Origin: Prochlorothrix hollandica PCC 9006 = CALU 1027
Lineage (GTDB): Bacteria; Cyanobacteriota; Cyanobacteriia; Prochlorotrichales; Prochlorotrichaceae
Assembly (NCBI RefSeq): GCF_000332315.1
Contig: NZ_KB235936.1
Coordinates: 48,196 to 112,195, forward strand
Direction: 5' to 3'
DNA: 64,000 nucleotides
The notes beneath the pieces are model-generated. The model was not told the origin of the DNA, did not search any database, and saw only the letters and a list, made by a program, of their open reading frames with translations. This document shows positions 25,421 through 33,556 of the stretch, in pieces. The stretch's first letter is position 1; each line of letters opens with the position of its first letter. A program made the translations under genes and the position numbers.

Positions 25421-27139
25421 GTGACTGACTTTTCCCAGCCTTTGTCCCAAGATTTTCCTCAGCCCTTTGATGTGGCGATCGTCGGCGCAGGGGCAGCCGG
25501 TCTCTATACCGCTTTGTGTTTGCCGTCCCATTGGCGAGTGGCCTTGATGACCAAGGATGATCTCACCCTCTCCGCCAGTGATTGGGCACAGGGGGGGATT
25601 GCTGCCGTCATGGCCCCCGATGATTCCCCTGCCTTCCATGTGGTGGATACGCTGCGGGCAGGAGCAGGGCTGTGTGAAGTGGAATCGGTGGAGTTTTTGG
25701 TGAACCAAGCCCGGGCTTGTGTGCAGTCCCTGGTGGAACTGGGGGTGGCCTTCGATCGCCGCAACACTGAGTTGGCCCTGACTCGCGAAGCAGCCCATTC
25801 CCGATCGCGGGTGCTCCACGCAGCGGACACCACCGGGCGAGCCGTGGTCACCACCCTGATGGCACAGGTGCTGCGGCGGGACAATATTACGGTGTTGGCC
25901 GAAAGTTTTGTGCTGGATCTCTGGTTGGTGGGGGATCCCGTCCGGTGTCGTGGGGTCAAGGTGCTAGTCCGTCAACAGGTGCAGTGGTTGCAGGCAGGGG
26001 CGGTGGTGTTGGCGACGGGGGGAGGGGGCCAGGTCTTCGCCCACACCACCAATCCCCCCCTGAGTACCGGAGATGGGGTGGCCATTGCCCACCGCGCCGG
26101 GGCACAGTTGCGAGATTTGGAATTTTTCCAGTTTCATCCCACGGCCTTGATGCACCCGGAGGCTCCCTGTTTTCTGATTAGCGAAGCGGTGCGGGGGGAA
26201 GGTGCCCAGGTTCTGGATGCGGCGGGCGATCGCTTTCTCTTTCGCTACCATCCCGATGGTGAGTTAGCTCCCCGCGATGTGGTCAGTCGGGCCATCTTTC
26301 AGCATTTACAAGATCTGGGTACCCCCCAAGGCCAAGTTTTTCTGGATTTACGATCGATCCCCGGCGATCGCATCCGCTACCGCTTCCCCAACATTATTCA
26401 GGTCTGCCAACACTGGGGCATTGACTTGTTCCAGGAACCCATTCCCGTGGCCCCCGCCGCCCACTACTGGATGGGGGGGGTGGTCACCGATCTCCAGGGA
26501 CAGACCTCCATCGCTGGGTTGTATGCTGTGGGGGAAACGGCCAGCACGGGAGTCCATGGGGCCAACCGTCTCGCCAGTAACTCTCTGCTGGAATGCTTAG
26601 TCTTTGGCCAGCAACTCAAACAGTTGCAACTGCCCCTCTCCTTGCCCCTGTTACGCCCCGATCCCCAGGTTAAATCCCTGACACTGCCTCCCTGGCAGGC
26701 GGATCAGCCGTGGATTGATCAGGTGCGTCACCAATTACCCGCTTTAGTCTGGCAGAGTGCGGGCATCTGTCGTCACCAGGAAGGGCTGGAGCAAGCCGTT
26801 GCCCAGGTGGATACTTGGCGGCAGCAGTTTGCCCAGTTGGCCCTCACCCAAGCGTTCCAGGCTATTGCCCCCGGCCAAGGGGTGACGTTGGTGGCCGCGC
26901 CCCCTAGCTCGGTGCTGCGGCAATGGGGGGAGTTGGGGAGTTTGTTGGAGATTGCTGCCTTGATTCTCAAGGGTGCTGCCTTCCGCCAGGAAAGCCGGGG
27001 TGGGCATTATCGCCTGGACTATCCCCATTCCCAGGAACAATGGCAGGTGCATACCCTGGTGGAGGGCGATCGCTGGTTTAAATCTGAGCCGGTCACCCCT
27101 CCCCCCATGGCCATTCCCCTGGATCTGGCAACATCCTAG
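25421..27139 (+). CDS. nadB: L-aspartate oxidase
   Basis: This 572-residue flavoprotein is read from GTG at 25421. It has the FAD-binding DVAIVGAGAAGLYTALCL at residues 17-34, SASDWAQGGIAAVM, the active region REAAHSRSRVLHAADTTGRA and the HYWMGGVVTDLQGQTS, GLYAVGETASTGVHGANRLA and SNSLLECLVFG motifs of the succinate dehydrogenase/aspartate oxidase family. It oxidises L-aspartate to iminoaspartate, the first step of de novo NAD synthesis, in the cytoplasm. Length is normal. nadA and nadC are not in the window. A 16-bp minisatellite precedes it. Confidence 0.94.
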   Translation: MTDFSQPLSQDFPQPFDVAIVGAGAAGLYTALCLPSHWRVALMTKDDLTLSASDWAQGGIAAVMAPDDSPAFHVVDTLRAGAGLCEVESVEFLVNQARACVQSLVELGVAFDRRNTELALTREAAHSRSRVLHAADTTGRAVVTTLMAQVLRRDNITVLAESFVLDLWLVGDPVRCRGVKVLVRQQVQWLQAGAVVLATGGGGQVFAHTTNPPLSTGDGVAIAHRAGAQLRDLEFFQFHPTALMHPEAPCFLISEAVRGEGAQVLDAAGDRFLFRYHPDGELAPRDVVSRAIFQHLQDLGTPQGQVFLDLRSIPGDRIRYRFPNIIQVCQHWGIDLFQEPIPVAPAAHYWMGGVVTDLQGQTSIAGLYAVGETASTGVHGANRLASNSLLECLVFGQQLKQLQLPLSLPLLRPDPQVKSLTLPPWQADQPWIDQVRHQLPALVWQSAGICRHQEGLEQAVAQVDTWRQQFAQLALTQAFQAIAPGQGVTLVAAPPSSVLRQWGELGSLLEIAALILKGAAFRQESRGGHYRLDYPHSQEQWQVHTLVEGDRWFKSEPVTPPPMAIPLDLATS

Positions 27140-27603
27140 AATCGGGGCTACTGTGACAGGCGATCGTGACAGGCGATCGTGACAGGCGATCGTGAACTAA
27201 CCCTAACCCCGACAACCCTGCTGATGGGGGATGGCAGCAGGATCAGCTAGACTGGGGACTGCTCCACCACAGCCCGCTCTCCTGTCCTGACCTTGGATCC
27301 CTGCCCATCGCTGAATACAGGTAGCCAGGAAGTACAGGTAGCCAGAAAGTACAGGTAGCTAGGGGAAGGTTTAGTGACAACCCTGGTTGACTGACAACAG
27401 ATTCTGCATGGGGCGCGGAAACCACGCTGCTACCGGGTTTGGGTCGGTGTAGGGTTCAGGTGTCCTGACCTTGCCGGTGGTGCGGGGTTTTGGCCAGTTT
27501 TGTCAGTCACTCAGGCTACTGCCTGTAGCCCCTTGATCAGGTTTAGATTTATCAGGTTTAGATTTTTTCTGAATTTTTTCTGAATTTTTTTTTCTAATCT
27601 TTT
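27140..27603. other. Intergenic region with short tandem repeats
   Basis: Three copies of the 13-bp GACAGGCGATCGT, which carries a HIP1 core, lie at 27155-27193. At about 27317-27358 the 17-bp unit ACAGGTAGCCAGGAAGT repeats two and a half times. From 27538 to 27603 the sequence is strongly T-rich with repeated ATCAGGTTTAGATT and TTTTTTCTGAA and likely contains the hisA promoter. No gene is seen. Confidence 0.65.
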
Positions 27604-28377
27604 ATGGATGTCATTCCCGCGATCGATCTGTTAGACGGCAAATGTGTGCGCCTGTACCAAGGCGACTATGGGCAAGCCCAAACCTTTAGCGAAGATCCCG
27701 TTACCGTTGCCCGCCAGTGGCAGGCCCAGGGGGCACCTCGGCTCCATGTGGTTGATCTGGATGGAGCCAAAGCAGGGCATCCCGTCAACCAAGCCATCAT
27801 CGGATCCATTGTCCGAGCCTTAGATATTCCCGTGCAAGTGGGGGGAGGTCTGCGGGATCAGGCCAGCGTGGCCGATATTTTAGCCCAGGGTGTGGATCAA
27901 GCCATTTTAGGCACCGTCGCCGTAGAACAGCCGGATCTCGTAGCCCAACTTTGCCAAGACTTTCCCGGACGGATCACCGTGGGCATTGATGCCCGCCATG
28001 GCCAAGTGGCCACCAAAGGTTGGTTGGAAACCTCCAGCGTCACTGCCACAGACTTGGCCCAGCGCATGGCAGTCCTAGGGGTCACTGCCATTATTTACAC
28101 CGACATTCAGCGGGACGGCACCCTTCAGGGTCCCAATCTCTCAGCCCTCCGGGACTTGGCCGCAACCCTAACCATACCGGTCATTGCCTCCGGTGGGGTT
28201 AGCAGCATCACCGACCTCCTCAGTCTCTCGGCCTTGGAGAGTTTGGGGGTGACGGGAGCGATTGTCGGTCGTGCCCTCTATACTGGCGATGTGCAATTGG
28301 TGGAAGCGGTGCGGGCTGTTGGCTCAGGTCGCTGGCAGGATGTTCCCCCCCAGGCTGGTTCCACAACCCTTGCCTAG
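27604..28377 (+). CDS. hisA: ProFAR isomerase (HisA)
   Basis: This 257-residue TIM-barrel enzyme starts [20 protein letters not shown], with catalytic Asp8. The barrel's first half ends in [10 protein letters not shown] and the second half has [20 protein letters not shown] with the second catalytic Asp, and [13 protein letters not shown]. It isomerises the aminoimidazole carboxamide ribotide intermediate (ProFAR) in histidine synthesis. Length and motifs are normal. The start is fixed by strong N-terminal conservation. No obvious ribosome binding site precedes the ATG, only a T-run. Confidence 0.95.
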   Translation: MDVIPAIDLLDGKCVRLYQGDYGQAQTFSEDPVTVARQWQAQGAPRLHVVDLDGAKAGHPVNQAIIGSIVRALDIPVQVGGGLRDQASVADILAQGVDQAILGTVAVEQPDLVAQLCQDFPGRITVGIDARHGQVATKGWLETSSVTATDLAQRMAVLGVTAIIYTDIQRDGTLQGPNLSALRDLAATLTIPVIASGGVSSITDLLSLSALESLGVTGAIVGRALYTGDVQLVEAVRAVGSGRWQDVPPQAGSTTLA

Positions 28378-28427
28378 ACTCTTCCCTCAATCCCTAGAGG
28401 TAATCCCTAGAGGCAATCCCAGGAACT

Positions 28428-28805
28428 ATGACCCAGACCCCTCAACCCCTTGTCCAGACTCCACCCCAGCCCCTCACGTCAGAGTTGGCTGCCATTGATC
28501 AAACGGTACGATCCTTGGCCCAGCAATCGTCCCAGGAACTGGATACCACCTTAGCCCTGTTGAGGCTCTTGGAAACGCTGCATCGGGATATCAGTGCCAC
28601 CTATTTCCAGCCCCTCCTGCCCAATAACCGTCAAGCCCTCTATGCGCTGCTGCGGGAAATTGAAGGCCAGGGGGGTTGGCCCTATATTCCCCGCATGACG
28701 CTGCGATCGTTGCTAAGCGCTATGGAACAAACCCCTGACCCCAGCCCTGACCCCAGCCCTAACCCCAGCCCTGACCCCAGCCCTAACCTCAGCCCTAACC
28801 CATAG
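28428..28805 (+). CDS. Conserved hypothetical protein with DPSP repeat tail
   Basis: This 125-residue protein has a predicted helical core (LAAIDQTVRSLAQQSSQE, LALLRLLETLHRDI, LREIEGQGGWPYIPRMTLRS) like a small cyanobacterial family located after hisA, from memory. The last 25 residues are a repeat of DPSP/NPSP tetrapeptides encoded by a 12-bp DNA repeat (28736-28798). The tail is presumably disordered and recently expanded. It is 50 bp after hisA in the same direction, so likely co-transcribed. Function unknown. Confidence 0.75.
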   Translation: MTQTPQPLVQTPPQPLTSELAAIDQTVRSLAQQSSQELDTTLALLRLLETLHRDISATYFQPLLPNNRQALYALLREIEGQGGWPYIPRMTLRSLLSAMEQTPDPSPDPSPNPSPDPSPNLSPNP

Positions 28806-29114
28806 AACCTGATCTGCCGCGATGGCTCTATCGTTCCCACCCTCTGTGGGGGAATACCGCCTGTGGCGATCCTTTACTGCGTAGCGCTTATGGCACGCTG
28901 GAGCGTCCAGCAAACCGTACCCACGCTGGAGCATGGGTACGATCAGGGGCAGAAGTCCCCATAAGGGCGCTGTTTCTAGTCCGCCTTCTGGTCAGGGGCG
29001 GGGCAAAACCATGGGGAGATTGTCCCCGTTCTCCCAAGGGCCGGGGTAGTAGGGGAAATAATTCCACCGTTTGATCGCGATCGTCAGTGGATTTTCAGCC
29101 TGTTTTTAGTTAGC
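28806..29114. repeat. Intergenic region with palindromic REP-like sequences
   Basis: Between the convergent 28805 and 29115 genes there is CGTTCCCACCCTCTGTGGGG, then TGGCACGCTGGAGCGTCCAG and ACCCACGCTGGAGCATGGGT, a set of palindromes of a kind often found between genes in cyanobacteria. The rest shows nothing recognisable. Confidence 0.5.
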
Positions 29115-29690
29115 CTACAGACCGCCACCGCCACCGCCACCGCCACCGCCACCCATTAGGCCATCCAACAGTTGGGTCACATCCCCAAACTGCTCCGAAG
29201 CAGCCATTAGCTCACCTACATTAATGCGGGCATCCGTGGGGTACTTTTCCAGGATTTCCAGCACCGTAAATTGATTATCCCCAGATAACGACATCAAGAG
29301 GGCACCACTGAGGGCTTGGGCACCGGCGGTATTGGCATTACGGGGGGCGATGATTTGACCCAGTTGCTCCAAGACGGCCATACCCGGTCTGCTGCTGATG
29401 AGGCGATAGGCCGTCACCAAATCAAAGTCAACGGTATCGGTCAAAATTTTGGCGACATCTTCCGGTGACTGACCGGCCAGTTTGAGAATGAGCTTAAGGT
29501 CACCACTGGGCTTACCTGTTTCTGCCAATTCCTGGAGTTGGGCTAAGGTGACCGATCGATTAATGGGACCAATAATAAACGTCCAATTATCTGCCGATCG
29601 GGCCGGGGAAGCCCCCAGAACCGTACCCAAACCGATACCAACGCACAGAGACAGCTTCAGGGCTGCACGGGTCAAAGAATTCATAGTCAT
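29115..29690 (-). CDS. Secreted DUF1400-domain protein with poly-glycine tail
   Basis: This 191-residue protein has a signal peptide (RAALKLSLCVGIGLGTVLG, cleavage after ARSA near residue 33). The rest matches DUF1400, found at the N-terminus of cyanobacterial secreted alpha/beta hydrolases: IIGPINRSVTLAQLQELAET and VDFDLVTAYRLISSRPGM. No hydrolase domain follows, so it is a stand-alone DUF1400 protein. The C-terminus is MGG then a run of Gly encoded by a CCACCG hexanucleotide repeat (about 29121-29155), likely prone to length change. Probably periplasmic. Confidence 0.82.
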   Translation of the reverse strand: MTMNSLTRAALKLSLCVGIGLGTVLGASPARSADNWTFIIGPINRSVTLAQLQELAETGKPSGDLKLILKLAGQSPEDVAKILTDTVDFDLVTAYRLISSRPGMAVLEQLGQIIAPRNANTAGAQALSGALLMSLSGDNQFTVLEILEKYPTDARINVGELMAASEQFGDVTQLLDGLMGGGGGGGGGGGL

Positions 29691-29996
29691 AGGATCTCAA
29701 AAAGGTTGCTGGTCTGAACGATAACGGTTTACAGCAGTGTATGGCAGTCCAGTCCCTAATCCAATAGCCCATAATCACCCTACAACCAGGGTGATCAGCG
29801 CGATGCTGCACCGGTTTCGTTCCCTATTCTGGCGCTATGCTGCGGCTAATGGCCAGGATTCGTGATCCACGCGGGATCGAGGATTGAATGGTCTCTGCCA
29901 CTGGATGGGCTGATCAGCCCAGGTGAGGCGTTTTTGCGTCTGGTCAGTTCAAGCTAGTGCCAGTTCAAGCTAGCCTAGGAGCCTCCCCCTAAGCTG
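29691..29996. other. Intergenic region, nothing identified
   Basis: This 306-bp gap lies upstream of the DUF1400 gene and downstream of hisD, both on the minus strand. It contains the duplicated phrase CAGTTCAAGCTAG near 29946 and a GGGTGAT/ATCACCC inverted pair near 29774. I see no gene. Confidence 0.45.
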
Positions 29997-31385
29997 CTAT
30001 GAAGATAGGTCACCGTCCTCTGTTCCCAGGCTTGGGTAGGTTCCACCGTCACTGCCCCCTTCTCCGAGACCCCCTCGATCGCGATCGCCAGAACCCTGGA
30101 GCCGCACCCGCACCGATTCGCCATGGGAGAACAACCCTTCCGCTGTCGCCAGGATTTGAATGGCCTTGCCCGTCTTTTGCAACGCCTGGGGGGAATATTG
30201 AATGACGCTGGAATGCTTCAGGAAAGTCTCCACCCCCAAGGCTGAGGCATAGCGAGCAGACCCGGAGGTGGGGAGGGTGTGGTTGGGACCGGCCAAATAG
30301 TCTCCCACCGCCTCTGGGGTTGAACTCCCCAGAAAAATAGCCCCCGCATGGCGAATATGGGCCATCAAGTCCCAGGGTTCTTCCACTTCCAACTCCAGGT
30401 GTTCAGGGGCGAAGAGATTCGATAACTCAGCCGCTGCGGCCAGGGATTCCACAATGACGACTAAGCCATAGTGGGCGATCGCCTTCTCCGTCAAGGTGCG
30501 TCGGGGGTGGTTTTCCAACTGTCGCTCCACTTCCGCCACCACCTGTCGCCCTAGGGTGGCATCCGTCGTCAGCAAAATCGCCGCCGCCAAGGTGTCATGT
30601 TCCGCCTGGGCCAATAAATCTGCGGCAATGGGGACAGCTTGGCCACTGCCATCGGCAATGATTAGCACCTCCGATGGTCCTGCCAAGGAATCAATGCCCA
30701 CGGTGCCATACACCTGTTTTTTGGCCAGGGTCACATATAAATTACCGGGACCCGTAATCACATCCACCTTGGGAATGGTGGCAGTGCCATAGGCCAGGGC
30801 TGCAATGGCCTGGGCACCCCCCACCCGGTAAATTTCCTCAATGCCCGCTTCCTGGGCTGCCACTAAGACGGCGGGATTCAGGGTTTTGCCTTCCCCAGGG
30901 GGGGTCACCATCACGATGCGGGGCACCCCCGCCACCTGGGCCGGGACGGCATTCATCAACACCGTACTGGGGTATGCTGCCGTTCCCCCCGGCACATAGA
31001 GACCCGCAATATCGATCGGGGTGTACCGTTTTCCCAACACCACACCATTGTCCCGAAAATCCACCCAACTTTTCGGAACCCGTTGGCGGTGAAACTCCAC
31101 AATATTACGGTGGGCTAAACGAATCGCATCCAACAACTCCTTGGGCACCTGCTGATAGGCCGCATCCATTTCCGCTCCGCTCACCCGCAGCTCCGCCGCC
31201 GTGAGGGTTACTCGATCAAATTCCTCCGTATACCCCAGCAGTGCCCCGTCTCCCTGGCGCTTTACGGTTTGTAAAATCTCTCGCACTGTGGCCTCTTTGT
31301 GCACGATCGAGTCATCAAAGGTGCGATCGCAGATTCGTTTAAGCTCTGCCTGGGCTTCAGACCATTCAGTAACAATTCGCAGCAT
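29997..31385 (-). CDS. hisD: Histidinol dehydrogenase
   Basis: This 462-residue protein starts MLRIVTEWSEAQAELKRICD. Conserved blocks include YVPGGTAAYPSTVLMNAVPA, RVGGAQAIAALAYGT, the AEHDTLAAAILLT zinc-ligand region and GPNHTLPTSGSARYASALG with the zinc-ligand and catalytic histidines. It oxidises histidinol to histidine in two NAD-dependent steps. The last 30 residues are Gly/Ser/Asp-rich and extend past the usual end, probably unstructured. It diverges from rpsT with a 247-bp gap. Confidence 0.94.
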   Translation of the reverse strand: MLRIVTEWSEAQAELKRICDRTFDDSIVHKEATVREILQTVKRQGDGALLGYTEEFDRVTLTAAELRVSGAEMDAAYQQVPKELLDAIRLAHRNIVEFHRQRVPKSWVDFRDNGVVLGKRYTPIDIAGLYVPGGTAAYPSTVLMNAVPAQVAGVPRIVMVTPPGEGKTLNPAVLVAAQEAGIEEIYRVGGAQAIAALAYGTATIPKVDVITGPGNLYVTLAKKQVYGTVGIDSLAGPSEVLIIADGSGQAVPIAADLLAQAEHDTLAAAILLTTDATLGRQVVAEVERQLENHPRRTLTEKAIAHYGLVVIVESLAAAAELSNLFAPEHLELEVEEPWDLMAHIRHAGAIFLGSSTPEAVGDYLAGPNHTLPTSGSARYASALGVETFLKHSSVIQYSPQALQKTGKAIQILATAEGLFSHGESVRVRLQGSGDRDRGGLGEGGSDGGTYPSLGTEDGDLSS

Positions 31386-31632
31386 GGAGGTTTACGTGCC
31401 TTTACGTGCCAATGTGTAACAGCGTGGGGATGAGGATGTAAGATTAAGCTTAGCTCGAATTTTCCCCACCTCGCTATAGTCATTTCCACCAGAAGCCTTT
31501 GGCCACCGGTTTTGGTTCCACAGTTTCCCGCCCTAGGGTGCGGGTTATAGTCGTTTCGCTAAAAATGGCCCAAACTATTGTAAGATAGCTGGATGTGGAA
31601 TTTTAGTCTTCAGCGAGCTGGATCTGACTACC

Positions 31633-31950
31633 GTGGCCAATATTAAATCTGCCATTAAGCGCATTGACATTGCAGAGCGTAACCGCCTTCGTAATAAGTC
31701 TTACAAGTCTGCCATCAAGACCTTGACCAAAACCTATCTTGCGGCTGTGGAGCAATACACCGCCAGCCCCGGCGATGAGTCCAAACAGGCCGTCAACAGA
31801 ACCATGTCCGCAGCCTACAGCAAAATTGACAAAGCTGTGAAGCGCGGCGTGCTCCACCCCAGCACCGGAGCCAATCGTAAGGCACGCATTGCACGGCTCT
31901 TTCGGAAGCAAGTCGAACCCTATACCCCTGCCGCCGCCAGCGACTCCTAG
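31633..31950 (+). CDS. rpsT: 30S ribosomal protein S20
   Basis: This 105-residue protein is read from GTG at 31633 ([20 protein letters not shown]). It is basic and all-helical, with [15 protein letters not shown] and [19 protein letters not shown] typical of S20. It binds 16S rRNA near the base of the small subunit. GTG starts for S20 are known in other bacteria, where translation is autoregulated; whether that holds here is not shown. It heads the rpsT-tatD-rpoB-rpoC1-rpoC2 order conserved in cyanobacteria. Confidence 0.95.
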   Translation: MANIKSAIKRIDIAERNRLRNKSYKSAIKTLTKTYLAAVEQYTASPGDESKQAVNRTMSAAYSKIDKAVKRGVLHPSTGANRKARIARLFRKQVEPYTPAAASDS

Positions 31951-32048
31951 TCCGTTGCCTAAGCTCTGTTGCCTAAGCTCTGTGGACTAGACGCTTTGCA
32001 CACTGTCGCCCCTTCAGCGTTGCAACCGAATCTGTAGCGAAGCCCTTA

Positions 32049-32846
32049 ATGCGCTTAATTGACACCCATGTTCATATCAACTTTCCCGTCTTCCAGGATG
32101 ATCTGGCGGAGGTGGCGCAGCGTTGGCGTGACGCAGGCATTGCCTACCTGATTCATTCCTGTGTCGAACCGGGAGAGTTTCATACCCTTCAAGCCCTCAG
32201 TGATCAGTTCCCTGAACTGTTTTTTGCTGTGGGCTTACACCCGCTAGATGTTCATCTCTGGACCCCAGACTTAGCCACGACGATCCAGCAATTGGCCCAG
32301 TCTGACCGACGGGTGGTTGCCCTGGGGGAAATGGGGTTAGATTTTTTTAAGTCTGACCAAGTGGAGCAACAGTACGCAGCCTTTGGGGCACAGCTCCGGA
32401 TTGCCCGTGCCTTAGATCTGCCCGTGATTATTCACTGCCGGGATGCAGCCGTTCCCATGGCGGAGTTTTTGCAGCAATTTTGGCAGGAGCAGGGACCGGT
32501 GCGGGGGGTGATGCACTGTTGGGGCGGATCCCCTGAGGAAACCCAGTGGTTTCTGGATTTGGGCTTCTACATCAGTTTCAGCGGCACAGTCACCTTTAAA
32601 AAAGCCGAACAGATTCAAGCCTCGGCAGCCATGGTACCGGAGCATCGCCTGCTGGTGGAAACGGATTGTCCGTTTTTGGCCCCCGTACCCCAACGAGGCA
32701 AGCGCAATGAGCCTGCTTTTGTACGTCATGTGGCAGAACAGGTGGCAACCCTGCGCCAGGTGCCCCTAGAAAGTCTGGCAGCACAAACCTTCCACAATAG
32801 CTGTCAGTTATTTCGGCTCCCAGGGGCTGAGATCGTGGTGGCTTAG
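32049..32846 (+). CDS. tatD: TatD family metal-dependent hydrolase
   Basis: This 265-residue TIM-barrel hydrolase shows the metal ligands in [34 protein letters not shown] and ETDCPFLAP. The family acts as Mg-dependent DNase or phosphoesterase, with quality-control roles. It sits between rpsT and rpoB, the conserved cyanobacterial location. Spacing to rpsT is 98 bp. Physiological substrate unknown. Confidence 0.92.
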   Translation: MRLIDTHVHINFPVFQDDLAEVAQRWRDAGIAYLIHSCVEPGEFHTLQALSDQFPELFFAVGLHPLDVHLWTPDLATTIQQLAQSDRRVVALGEMGLDFFKSDQVEQQYAAFGAQLRIARALDLPVIIHCRDAAVPMAEFLQQFWQEQGPVRGVMHCWGGSPEETQWFLDLGFYISFSGTVTFKKAEQIQASAAMVPEHRLLVETDCPFLAPVPQRGKRNEPAFVRHVAEQVATLRQVPLESLAAQTFHNSCQLFRLPGAEIVVA

Positions 32847-33062
32847 GGGCGGAGGTGAAGGGGGGTAACGTGTTTTTGGGGGTGTTTTTGGGGGTGATGG
32901 TCACCGTCCTTGTGGGGTAGGAGCCAACGCCAATCCTGCTAGCACCCTAGGGATATCAACAACCTGGGGGTCTTCAACCCCTGGGAATTTTCCCTGTTAG
33001 GGGGTTAGACTTCCCGCTGACTGCCCTGGAAATTCTCCCCTTCGTCTCCCGATGCTTCTGGC

Positions 33063-33143
33063 GGGTTGCCCCTTAAAGCGGGACAAGATTAAGGGGACAG
33101 TGGGGCGCTTTAAACCCCACTGTCCCGGCTTAAGTTGATACCC
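33063..33143 (+). repeat. 81-bp hairpin element, copy 1
   Basis: It opens with GGGTTGCCCC and AAGCGGGACAAGATTAA, has a strong central hairpin GGGACAGTGGGG/CCCCACTGTCCC and closes with GGCTTAAGTTGATACCC. Other copies lie at 33360-33440, 56976-57056 and, inverted and shortened, 53464-53520. The hairpin loop differs between copies (CGCTTTAAA, CGCTCCGCG, CGCGGAGTA), so stems are kept while loops drift. Confidence 0.85.
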
Positions 33144-33169
33144 CTTCTGACTGTCCCTGGGGCTAACCG

Positions 33170-33250
33170 GGTAGTGATCCAAACGGAGTGAAGTCGTAAC
33201 GGTACGACAAGGCTTACAGCCTGTCTTTTCACGACCTAAACAGCACTACC
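33170..33250 (-). repeat. GGTAGTG-family inverted-repeat element, copy 1
   Basis: The ends are GGTAGTGATCC and the inverse GCACTACC. The interior reads GTCGTAACGGTACGACAAGG and AGCCTGTCTTTTCACGACC. Related copies, in the other orientation, are near 55163-55270 and 60713-60785. The internal GTCGTAACGGTACGAC can fold on itself. No coding capacity. Confidence 0.7.
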
Positions 33251-33359
33251 CTAACCGTCCCTGGGGCTAATGGTCTCGGCCCAGGGCATCTTGACTCCCG
33301 TTTTACCCTTGCCGCTTCCCAGACTGTCCTTTTCCATCCCTTTGGTTCAGCATCCCAAC

Positions 33360-33440
33360 GGGTTCCCGCTTTAAGCGGGACAAGATTAACGGGACAGTGG
33401 GGCGCTCCGCGCCCCACTGTCCCGGCTTAAGTTGATACCC
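33360..33440 (+). repeat. 81-bp hairpin element, copy 2
   Basis: It opens GGGTTCCCGCTTTAAGCGGG, itself a small hairpin, followed by the central GGGACAGTGGGG/CCCCACTGTCCC hairpin and the closing GGCTTAAGTTGATACCC. It is 117 bp upstream of the rpoB start, so it would be within the operon leader if the promoter lies upstream. Confidence 0.85.
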
Positions 33441-33556
33441 CTCCCAACTTCCCTAATGTCAAAGGGCGCTAGCTTTGTCTGCCGTCTTTGACTTGACCGG
33501 GTCTATTACAGCAGTACACCCGACTTACGCTGAGCTTGGCTCATCTGAGGAAACCC

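Larger units (their letters stand above)
32847..33556. other. rpoB leader region filled with repeats
   Basis: This 710-bp gap between tatD and rpoB holds two copies of an 81-bp hairpin element (33063-33143 and 33360-33440) and one GGTAGTG-family element (33170-33250). The remainder shows no gene. The rpoB promoter should lie here, perhaps after 33440, but I cannot identify boxes. The phrase TTACAGCAGTACACCCGAC near 33507 resembles the end of the TACAGCA MITE. Confidence 0.6.

Noticed and set aside
29121-29155. Poly-glycine C-terminus as a sequencing artefact
   Set aside because: The CCACCG hexanucleotide repeat is in frame, and similar short repeats occur throughout the window, so a real expansion is more likely.
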